From Paraburkholderia silvatlantica (GTDB taxonomy: Bacteria; Pseudomonadota; Gammaproteobacteria; Burkholderiales; Burkholderiaceae), in the NCBI RefSeq assembly GCF_003096715.1, contig NZ_QEOL01000019.1, positions 62,001 through 126,000 of the forward strand: 64,000 bases of DNA, in the 5' to 3' direction. Below are positions 17,132 through 23,967 of the stretch, in pieces. Position numbers and translations under genes: made by a program. A model generated the notes under the pieces. It did no database searches, had not been told where the DNA came from, and saw only the letters and a program-made list of their open reading frames with translations. Position 1 is the stretch's first letter. Each line of letters begins with the position of its first letter.

Positions 17132-19399
17132 ATGCAAGCCCTGGTCGAAACCCCTGTCGTTGACACCGCCGAATCAGCAACACCGCTTGAAACCACTTTC
17201 GGCAACGAACAGCCAGTCGTCGCCGTGCCGTATTCGAGCCTGCACCCGTCGCCGCTGAACGCCCGCACCAGACCGCTCTCGGGCATTGAGGGCCTCGCCG
17301 CGAACATCCGCGCCAAGGGCCTGTTGCAGAATCTCGTCGTTCACGAAATGAAAAGCGGGCGCGGCAAGCAGCGAAAATACGGCGTTTGTGCGGGCCAGCG
17401 GCGCGAGGCCGCGCTCGACCTCTTGTTCGAACAGAAGCACATCGCTGCCGACTATCCCGTACCGGTACGCCTCGTCAGCGCAGGAGAAGCCCTCGCCATT
17501 TCGCTGATCGAGAACAGCGAACGCGAAGGACTCGATCCGTTCGACGTGCTGCGCGCCTACCGGATGCTGGCCGAGGAAGGGCGCAGCGTCGATTACATCG
17601 CTGCGCTTTTCTCGGCCTCACCGCTCACGGTCAAAAGGCGGATGAAACTCGCCAACGTGTCGCCAAAGCTGCTCGCCCTGCTGCGTGAGGACGCCATCAC
17701 GCTCGACCAGCTTGTCGCCCTCGCCCTCGCGGATGACCACGAAACGCAGGAACACATCTGGTTCGATGCAAACGAATGGCAGCGCCAGCCGAACTATCTG
17801 CGGCAGGCCATTACGCGTGCTGAAATCGACGCGAGCCGCAGCCGACTCGTGCGCTTCGTGGGCCTCGCCGCCTATGAAGTAGCGGGCGGGTATGTAAGGC
17901 GTGACCTCTTCAGCGACGATGAAAACGCCGGTTACATCGCAGACGCCGAACTGCTGCAGAAGCTCGTCGCGCAGAAGCTCGATGCCGCTGCAGAAGAAAC
18001 ACGCGCCGAAGGATGGGGCTGGATCGAGACACGTGTCGAGCGCGATTATCTGGAACTGAACCGCTACGGCAGGCTGCGCCCAGTCCAGCGTCCGTTCACC
18101 AGTGACGAGCAGCAGCAGATGGATGCCCTCACCGTACAGCAGGACGAACTGGCCGAAAAACTCGAAGCGCTTTCGGAGGATGACGAGAGCGCGTACGAGG
18201 AAGCCGACCGCCTGAACGAGGAAATCGGGCGCGTCAATGCCGCGCTCATCGCCCTCGAAAGCGTCGCATTGGTATGGGACGAAACGCAGATGGCTGGCGC
18301 GGGCGCATTCGTCATCCTCGGGCCGCAGGGTGAATTGGTCATCGAGCGTGGCCTCGTGCGGCGCGAGGATGCCAGCGCGCTCGAAGCAGCGGGCGCAGAC
18401 GTGACCGGCACGCCCGAGGCACACGCGCACGATCCCGTATCGGCCAAGGCACCGAAGGCTCGCCCCGTTCACAACGCGAAGCTCTGCCAGCGCCTCACCG
18501 CGCACCGCACTGCTGCCATCCATGCGGAACTGCTCGCGCAGCCCACCGTCGCGCTCGCTGCCCTGCTGCACTACCTGGTGCCGAAGGCACTCCCCGAACA
18601 CTTCGGGCATGCGTCCGCGCCTACCTTCCTCGCGCTCACCGGCTCGAGCAATCAGGACAGCCTGCTGCGCGCCGCAGACGACCTGGGCGCCAGCCCCGCG
18701 TGGAGCGCCGTCGAGGCGCAACGCACGCGATGGATCGCGGAATTGCCCGCGAAGCGCGCCGACCTGCTGCCCTGGCTTGTCCAGCAGAACCCCGGCACGA
18801 CCCTGCTCGATCTGCTCGCCTTCTGCACCGCCACCCTGCTCGACGGGATCACGGGCGAAGAACGACCCCATGCGATCAACGCGCTCGCGGGGGCGTTGAA
18901 CCTCGACATGACACGGTACTGGACGCCGACCCGCGCCACGTATTTCGACCACGTCAGCAAGGCGCGCATCGCCGAAGTCGTCGCCACCGCCGTGTCACCG
19001 AAGGCCGCAGCGGACCTCGAAAAGATGAAGAAGGCCGACGCGGCAGCCGCCGCCGAACTGCGCCTCGCCAAAGTCGCGTGGGTGCCGGAAGTCTTCACCG
19101 ACCGGGAAATTCCCGCCGCCCCTGCCTGGGGTGGCCAGGACGACGACGATGAGGATGAGGACGGCGGCAGCGATGGCGGAAACAGCGACAACGCGGATGC
19201 CACGGACGCCGAAGGCAACGCCGAAGCACCGGAAGGCGACGATGCCGAATCCGAACCGGACACCGGCGTCAGCGCGGAACACATCAGGGAAACCCCGTCC
19301 GATGCGGGCACCGCGACCGCCCATCCGCCGTGGCCCTTCCCGACCGCTGACAGCGCAGGCACCGGCAGCTCCGCGCAGTCCGGGCCGCTCGCCGCCTGA
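17132..19399 (+). CDS. Long ParB/RepB/Spo0J-family protein with acidic tail
   Basis: 755 residues, more than twice a chromosomal ParB. Residues about 35-125 form the ParB N-terminal nuclease/CTPase-like domain (PLSGIEGLAANIRAKGLLQNLVVHE; CAGQRREAALDLL; SLIENSEREGLDPFDVLRAYRML). A helix-turn-helix follows near 150 (VDYIAALFSASPLTVKRRMKLANV). A helical, Glu-rich part at about 325-380 may be a coiled coil. The last 90 residues are strongly acidic (DDDDEDEDGG and similar). This plasmid-type ParB subgroup occurs beside DUF932 on Burkholderiales mobile elements; whether it partitions DNA or regulates genes is unknown. The ParA-like gene nearby (20588) is on the other strand. Confidence 0.85.
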   Translation: MQALVETPVVDTAESATPLETTFGNEQPVVAVPYSSLHPSPLNARTRPLSGIEGLAANIRAKGLLQNLVVHEMKSGRGKQRKYGVCAGQRREAALDLLFEQKHIAADYPVPVRLVSAGEALAISLIENSEREGLDPFDVLRAYRMLAEEGRSVDYIAALFSASPLTVKRRMKLANVSPKLLALLREDAITLDQLVALALADDHETQEHIWFDANEWQRQPNYLRQAITRAEIDASRSRLVRFVGLAAYEVAGGYVRRDLFSDDENAGYIADAELLQKLVAQKLDAAAEETRAEGWGWIETRVERDYLELNRYGRLRPVQRPFTSDEQQQMDALTVQQDELAEKLEALSEDDESAYEEADRLNEEIGRVNAALIALESVALVWDETQMAGAGAFVILGPQGELVIERGLVRREDASALEAAGADVTGTPEAHAHDPVSAKAPKARPVHNAKLCQRLTAHRTAAIHAELLAQPTVALAALLHYLVPKALPEHFGHASAPTFLALTGSSNQDSLLRAADDLGASPAWSAVEAQRTRWIAELPAKRADLLPWLVQQNPGTTLLDLLAFCTATLLDGITGEERPHAINALAGALNLDMTRYWTPTRATYFDHVSKARIAEVVATAVSPKAAADLEKMKKADAAAAAELRLAKVAWVPEVFTDREIPAAPAWGGQDDDDEDEDGGSDGGNSDNADATDAEGNAEAPEGDDAESEPDTGVSAEHIRETPSDAGTATAHPPWPFPTADSAGTGSSAQSGPLAA

Positions 19400-19516
19400 C
19401 GCCGCGCATTGAGCCAGTCACCGGGCAACCACCGCCCGCCAGCGGGCAGCGCAGACGTCAGGGCCGCAGCATCACGCCCCGCCGTCTGCGCCCCGCCCAA
19501 AACCGGAGAATCCGTC

Positions 19517-19768
19517 ATGTTCACACGTATCCGCATGGTCGTCCTCGCGACCAACGCTGAAGGTTCACCCGACCTGTTTCTCACCACCGTCGACGCAACC
19601 GGCACGCAGTACGAGCACGGCCGTCATTACGACATGGCACTGCCGCGCGCCCGTGACGAAGGCTATGAAACGCCAATGATAGCCTTCGACCAGTACGATG
19701 CAGCCGCCCGAATGCTGCGCCGCGCCGCCACGTTCATCGAAGGCGGCGACGCCGCCACGGGGAATTGA
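19517..19768 (+). CDS. Small hypothetical plasmid protein
   Basis: 83 residues from ATG 19517, chosen because CCGGAGAA precedes it and the longer frame from 19409 adds only low-complexity sequence. Text such as FTRIRMVVLATNAEGSPDLFLTTVDATGTQYEHGRHYD suggests a small alpha/beta protein. No family recognised. It follows the ParB-like gene and ends before a strong hairpin. Confidence 0.6.
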   Translation: MFTRIRMVVLATNAEGSPDLFLTTVDATGTQYEHGRHYDMALPRARDEGYETPMIAFDQYDAAARMLRRAATFIEGGDAATGN

Positions 19769-19774
19769 TCGGCA

Positions 19775-19800
19775 CAGGCAGACGGACCGCCGTCTGCCTG
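19775..19800. terminator. Bidirectional hairpin between convergent genes
   Basis: An 11-bp perfect stem (CAGGCAGACGG / CCGTCTGCCTG) with a 4-base loop lies seven bases after the stop of the 83-residue gene and before the end of the opposing traM-like gene. No T-run, but position and stem strength fit transcription termination. Confidence 0.55.
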
Positions 19801-19866
19801 CCTGGACCGGACGCCCGTACACTCACGCCGCCCTTCGGACAAAAATGCTTGATGCGGCTTCGTGAT

Positions 19867-20595
19867 TCACTGCGGCATGCTCGCGGACGACGCCAGCGAG
19901 ACATGACCCGTCCGGGCAGACGGCGAGCCGTCAGCCCCCCAATGCGCCCCTGCCCACCATCCCGCCAGTCCGCCCGCGCCCGCCGCGATCACCATCACGA
20001 CCACTCCCGCCACCACAAGCCCGTAACACGCCCGCACGAGCCGCCGCATGGCGACGCGCTCGAATGACGCGAGCGCGGCATCGAGCCGCTGCCGCTGCTC
20101 ACGGGCAGCCATCGCCGCCGCGCCCACGAGCCGGTTTCCCGCTGCCTGCGCGATCCGCTGCGCCGCGTGCGTCGTGAGCGCCCCAAGCGCCTCACGGTTC
20201 AGCTCTGCCAGCGCCGCCCGGTAGCGCGCCTGGTGCTCGGTCGTCATCTTCTCCGCGATGATGATCGTTTCCTTGCAGCGTTCCAGCGCCTCACGGTGCT
20301 GGGCCATCAGCGCCTGCGTCGCCGCATACGCTTCGGCCCGTGCCGCGTCGACGCCGCCCGCGCCCGCCTGCCGGATGCGCTCCGGCATCGCTTCGTAGAG
20401 GCGCACGTAGTATTCGAGCACTGCCAGTACCGACCACAGCGCGTCGTTGTCGCGCAGGTTCAGCGCCGCCGACACCCGGCGCATGCGCAGCAGGCTCGCG
20501 TCGTCGGGCGGCGCGCCGCTCACTTCCATAAAGAGCCGCGCGAGCGGATCGGCCGGACGCTGGTGCCGCTCCCGCCTTGGCCGCCGCTCACGCAT
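19867..20595 (-). CDS. TraM-like conjugal transfer protein, membrane anchored
   Basis: 242 residues. Basic N-terminus, a long helical, Ala-rich middle (about 100-185, coiled-coil-like) and one transmembrane segment near 188-215 (ACYGLVVAGVVVMVIAAGAGGLAGWWAG). It overlaps the ParA/TraL-like gene by eight bases (ATGCGTGA) and is third in an operon whose order matches traK-traL-traM of IncP plasmids. RP4 TraM is shorter and this call depends mostly on position; it may be an unrelated membrane protein with a similar place in the relaxosome operon. Confidence 0.55.
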   Translation of the reverse strand: MRERRPRRERHQRPADPLARLFMEVSGAPPDDASLLRMRRVSAALNLRDNDALWSVLAVLEYYVRLYEAMPERIRQAGAGGVDAARAEAYAATQALMAQHREALERCKETIIIAEKMTTEHQARYRAALAELNREALGALTTHAAQRIAQAAGNRLVGAAAMAAREQRQRLDAALASFERVAMRRLVRACYGLVVAGVVVMVIAAGAGGLAGWWAGAHWGADGSPSARTGHVSLASSASMPQ

Positions 20596-21292
20596 CGCCC
20601 GTCACCAGCGCGAACATCGCGTCATAACACCCGCGCCAGCGCAGCAGTTCCGCACGCTGCCCGATGGGCAGCGTTTCCACCGCCTTGCGCACCGACAGCC
20701 GCTGGCTGCGCAGGTCATCGGCTACCCGGTCGGCCAGTTCGGGAAAATCCAGTGACCGGCCCTTTGCCTCGATCGCCTTTCGCAGCTTCGAATCGCGGTA
20801 CAGCACGAAGCGATCGGGGGCACCGAACAGACCGTTACGTACGACATGCACCGTTGCATCCGGGAACGTTTCACTGAACTGGCGCAGCAGTTCGAGACTG
20901 TCGCGCTGCCGGTTGATGACCCACAACACGACGAGCCGCCGCCCGAGTTCGGCGAGCGTACTGCCGAGCGTCGCACCGTACCGCGTGACCCCGTCCTGGT
21001 TGCGCGCCGCCGTGCTCACCACCACAGCCGCATCGCGATGGGCATCGCAGTAGTTCACCACGTCGATCCAGCCGCCCGCCGTGTCCAGATCGAACGACGC
21101 ACATTCGATCTCGTCATGCATGGCCCGCATCACGTCTGGGTTCGACGTGTCGTTCTCCACCAGAACGGTCTTCACGCCCCGGCGCTGCAGATAGTCGACG
21201 AGCGCGAGCGCGACCACGCTCTTGCCGACGCCGCCCTTGCCGCCGCCAACGAGATAGATGGGATTGACTGTCGTGTCCACGGTCGCGTTCAT
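20588..21292 (-). CDS. ParA/MinD-type ATPase, TraL-like
   Basis: 234 residues with a deviant Walker A motif GGGKGGVGKS (16-25), typical of ParA/MinD/MobD/TraL ATPases, followed by VENDTSNPDVM and a switch-like segment DLDTAGGWID. IncP TraL has the same length (about 240 residues) and the same place after traK, starting with the same type of GKGGVGKS motif. Role: ATP-dependent positioning of transfer proteins or DNA at the cell pole or membrane. AGGGAG precedes ATG 21292. Could alternatively serve plasmid partition, but the ParB-like gene is on the other strand and not adjacent. Confidence 0.75.
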   Translation of the reverse strand: MNATVDTTVNPIYLVGGGKGGVGKSVVALALVDYLQRRGVKTVLVENDTSNPDVMRAMHDEIECASFDLDTAGGWIDVVNYCDAHRDAAVVVSTAARNQDGVTRYGATLGSTLAELGRRLVVLWVINRQRDSLELLRQFSETFPDATVHVVRNGLFGAPDRFVLYRDSKLRKAIEAKGRSLDFPELADRVADDLRSQRLSVRKAVETLPIGQRAELLRWRGCYDAMFALVTGDA

Positions 21293-21301
21293 TGCGACTC
21301 C

Positions 21302-21751
21302 CTACAGGTCGTCGGTGTCGGGCCGGATCGCAAATCCGAGCGTGCCCTGTACCGGCATGGGTTGTCTGGTTACGGCCTTTCCCCCATCCCTGCGGACCGG
21401 ATGCGCGCGCGGCGCACTGTCAGCCGCACGCGCCGGGGACGCACCTGCCTGTCCTGTTGCACGCGTGCCCGTTGATGCGCGCGCGCCGTTCGCGCCGCCG
21501 CCCTTCGCAGCCGCGCGCAGACCGTAGCGAAGCGCGCCCGCCGTAATCTCGATGCCATGCGACTTCGCCTGCTCCGCGATCTGCTCCAGGGTGTAGCCCT
21601 TCGCCTGCGCGGCGCGCACGCGCGCGCGCATCTCCTTCATCGCGTCGCGCACGGTAACCCCGCGTTCGGTATCGGGTTTCTCCGGCAGCGCATCCAGCGC
21701 ACACGCGAACGCCTCCCATTGCGACTTCGTATAGACCTTCGCGACAGGCAT
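21302..21751 (-). CDS. TraK-like oriT-binding protein
   Basis: 149 residues from ATG 21751 (GGAGG seven bases upstream). Compared from memory with RP4 TraK: same size, same helical core (MKEMRARVRAAQAKGYTLEQIAEQAKSHGIEITAGALRYGL versus a TraK segment with GYALVTIWEHMRETGKVKFSYETFRSH), a long Ala/Pro-type linker, and a similar short end motif (GFAIRPDTDDL versus GFTFNPTPD). TraK wraps and bends the oriT region in the IncP relaxosome. First gene of the minus-strand operon, with an unusual motif-dense non-coding region directly upstream. Confidence 0.68.
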   Translation of the reverse strand: MPVAKVYTKSQWEAFACALDALPEKPDTERGVTVRDAMKEMRARVRAAQAKGYTLEQIAEQAKSHGIEITAGALRYGLRAAAKGGGANGARASTGTRATGQAGASPARAADSAPRAHPVRRDGGKAVTRQPMPVQGTLGFAIRPDTDDL

Positions 21752-21766
21752 GGTCACCCTCCAGTG

Positions 21767-22457
21767 CGCACACCTTCACACCTGCCGTTCACCTCTGCAT
21801 TCGGCACGGCCTTGTCACCATCCTGCGCACCGCATACGCACGCGTCAACCGCCTTTTTCCGCACGGCAAACGCACATGGGAAGACGTGGGATGCGATAGG
21901 AAGTCGTGGGAACAACGCACTTTTTTACGCCTGTCGTACACGCGCAACAGTTTCACCGCGACGCACTACGGTTCGCCCTCCCTGCGCATCGCATACGCAC
22001 GGGATCGCGCTCACGCGACGCACCGGGTTCGCTCTCCGATACGCAGCATATGAGCCTCGACAACGCAACATCAACGCACATCGCTACGCAGCACATTGAG
22101 CATCGCCAACGCCGTTTGTGCGCATGGCCCGCAACGTAGCAGCGCGTGCGCTGCGCTTCGCGTAGTGTATGTCCAGCACGTTTCGAACACATATCATGCC
22201 CACCGGCATACTCACGACGGTACGCACGTGATTTCGCACTGACGAGGACGACGTTACGCACAGCCTGCGCAATCATCTACGCACCGACCTGCGCACCCGC
22301 TTTGCGTCGTGGTCTACGCCTATGCGCCCACGTTACGCACAGGGTGCGCACGACGTTCGCACTTCATTCGCACGCGATACTCCGGGGCCTGAACAGGCGT
22401 TTACGCTGCGAGGGAAACCTCTGCGCAGAACGTTTACGCGGGGCGACAAAAAGCGCA
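21767..22457 (+). repeat. CGCA-dense non-coding block upstream of traK-like gene
   Basis: In about 690 bp the tetramer CGCA occurs about 30 times on the plus strand by my count, where about four would be expected. The commonest contexts are TACGCA and TGCGCA. TGCGCA(C/T)CGCATACGCACG appears at 21824-21842 and 21983-22001 (18 of 19 identical). A second pair, GGAAG(A/T)CGTGGGA, lies at 21879-21891 and 21899-21911, 20 bp apart. No frame here looks coding. Best reading: an array of protein-binding sites, for example for TraK, within an oriT or replication region. Confidence 0.75.
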
Positions 22458-22473
22458 CGAAAAACACGGTATT

Positions 22474-22483
22474 GCAGGATAGG
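22474..22483 (-). other. Candidate oriT nic site, IncP type
   Basis: Minus strand reads CCTATCCTGC, equal to the RP4/RK2 nic core (TATCCTG^C) including three neighbouring bases. It is on the same strand as the traK-like gene and about 720 bp upstream of it, as nic is upstream of traK in RP4. A short inverted repeat (CTGCG-CTTGCA-CGCAG, 22511-22526) lies just 5' of it on that strand, where RP4 has its TraJ/TraI recognition repeat. Confidence 0.55.
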
Positions 22484-22565
22484 CTACCGCCGGTTTTGGG
22501 CGCCGACGCTGCGTGCAAGCGCAGACCGGTTTACTGTCAACCCGAAGAGGCCCGACCCGCAGTTC

Positions 22566-23495
22566 CTACCTTCCCGGCGGATAGTCCCGCTCCATAATCT
22601 CTATGAGAAATGCAGCTGCAGCCCTGATTCTTGGAACTCGTCGAAGGTATTGATGTGAGCTCATCCACACATCGCGCGCAACTGTAATTTCGCCCGCGAG
22701 GACCGGCACAAGGCCAAATCGTTCAGCTCGCGAAAACGCCGGAAGCATGACGAGACCTCCGCCCGCAGCTGCTGCAAACATCTGGGCAATCATGCTAGTT
22801 GAGTGCAGAGCGATTGAAGGGTTGTGAACCGCATCATCAAGCCAGCGCACAGCATCGAGTTGTATCAGGTCATCGATATATCCAACAAAGCGATGCCGCT
22901 TAAGATCATCGACAGTCTGTGGAGTGCCGACTTGAGCCAGATAGTCTGGATGTGCATACAGATGAAGCGTGAAACGGCCGACCTGCCGAATTTCCAGATT
23001 GGAACCTCTTGGCTCAAAAAAACCAATAAAAAGATCGGCCTCACGGTGCGATATACGAACGTCCGTCGACGAGGTAACCAGCTCAATCGTGATACCGGGC
23101 TGGCGCCTTTTGAAATCGACGAATTGCTCGCTTAGATAAAGTGAGGCGATGCCCTCCATCGTCGCGATGCGCACGTGGCCAGCCAGTCCGGGTTGTTCCC
23201 CGTTCAGCAGATCGCCCAACGTCAGCACATTCGCTTCGACGGCTTCGACGAGGCCCAGCATTTCGCGGCCCTGCGCGTTCAATCTGTATCCCTGCCGGTC
23301 ACGCTCAAAGACGGGCGTTTCGAGAGCGAATTCCAGCGCGGAAATTCGCCGTCCGACCGTCGCGTGATCGATGCCCAGTAGCCGACCAGCCTTCGACAGG
23401 TTTCCGGCGCGGGCGACCGCAAGGAATATCCTCAGATCGTCCCAGCTAAGGCGGTTGATATTCACGGCGACACTCGCATGTTTTCCCGTCGCCAT
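22566..23495 (-). CDS. LysR-family transcriptional regulator
   Basis: 309 residues from ATG 23495 (a longer frame from 23561 adds residues that would cover the operator). N-terminal helix-turn-helix: DDLRIFLAVARAGNLSKAGRLLGIDHATVGRRISALE. The effector domain includes GHVRIATMEGIASLYLSEQF and LYAHPDYLAQVG. The GIDHATVGRRI type of recognition helix is typical of the subgroup that controls single adjacent operons. Divergent from the DUF485-symporter-nitrilase operon at 23626 and probably its regulator. Its stop codon lies about 80 bp from the candidate nic site. Confidence 0.9.
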   Translation of the reverse strand: MATGKHASVAVNINRLSWDDLRIFLAVARAGNLSKAGRLLGIDHATVGRRISALEFALETPVFERDRQGYRLNAQGREMLGLVEAVEANVLTLGDLLNGEQPGLAGHVRIATMEGIASLYLSEQFVDFKRRQPGITIELVTSSTDVRISHREADLFIGFFEPRGSNLEIRQVGRFTLHLYAHPDYLAQVGTPQTVDDLKRHRFVGYIDDLIQLDAVRWLDDAVHNPSIALHSTSMIAQMFAAAAGGGLVMLPAFSRAERFGLVPVLAGEITVARDVWMSSHQYLRRVPRIRAAAAFLIEIMERDYPPGR

Positions 23496-23500
23496 TCTCG

Positions 23501-23518
23501 CTGTGCAAAATTGCACAG
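23501..23518. promoter_or_regulatory. LysR operator candidate
   Basis: CTGTGCAA-AA-TTGCACAG, 8-bp perfect arms with a 2-bp centre, lies five bases before the LysR start and in the divergent promoter region. It fits a T-N11-A-type recognition site and an autoregulatory position. Confidence 0.7.
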
Positions 23519-23625
23519 GCCATAGATTGTTTTCCGGTTCGTCAGGCAATGCGGCTTTCATAGACTTTCAGGGTGCGGCCGGAAGTCTGTTCCGGTTGCG
23601 ATTGATCACCAGACGGAGATTCCCG

Positions 23626-23967
23626 ATGACCAAAAGCGATCCAGACTGGAACGCCGTGCTGGCAAGCACGTGCTTCAAGCAGGTGGCGCGCCGGCGGCGC
23701 AATACGATCGTCGTGCTCGGCGTCCTGTCCGCGCTGTATTACTTTTCCATTCCCGCGCTGATCGCATGGGGCCCCGACGTATTCCGGATCAGGCTCGCCG
23801 CCGGGATCAACCTCGGCACCGTGTTCGCGGTGTCGCAGTATCCGTTCGGCGGGCTGATCGCCTACGTCTTCATGCGCCGCTCGGCCGCGATCGATCGCGC
23901 CGCCGAAAGCCTCGCACCCCGCGTGCAGAGCGACGCCGCGTTCGTGGAGGAACACCATGCGTACTAG
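23626..23967 (+). CDS. DUF485-type small subunit of an SSS symporter
   Basis: 113 residues with two transmembrane helices (about 30-48 and 60-80) separated by a short loop, and flanking charged ends (CFKQVARRRRNTIVVL; MRRSAAIDRAAE). DUF485 proteins such as YjcH precede the acetate symporter ActP and similar carriers. The gene overlaps the symporter start by 11 bases, as in yjcH-actP. Probably a stabilising partner. Confidence 0.88.
   Translation: MTKSDPDWNAVLASTCFKQVARRRRNTIVVLGVLSALYYFSIPALIAWGPDVFRIRLAAGINLGTVFAVSQYPFGGLIAYVFMRRSAAIDRAAESLAPRVQSDAAFVEEHHAY

Noticed and set aside
21819-21826. CATCCTGC on the plus strand as a second IncP-type nic candidate (YATCCTGY)
   Set aside because: It fits the loose consensus and the preceding TCACC resembles RK2, but it lies on the strand opposite to the traK-like gene, unlike RP4, and within the CGCA array. 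The match at 22474 is longer and correctly oriented.
21557-22658. Several open frames across the traK-like upstream region
   Set aside because: They are low-complexity Arg/His/Thr-rich translations of the repeated CGCA motif, without ribosome-binding sites or homology-like text.
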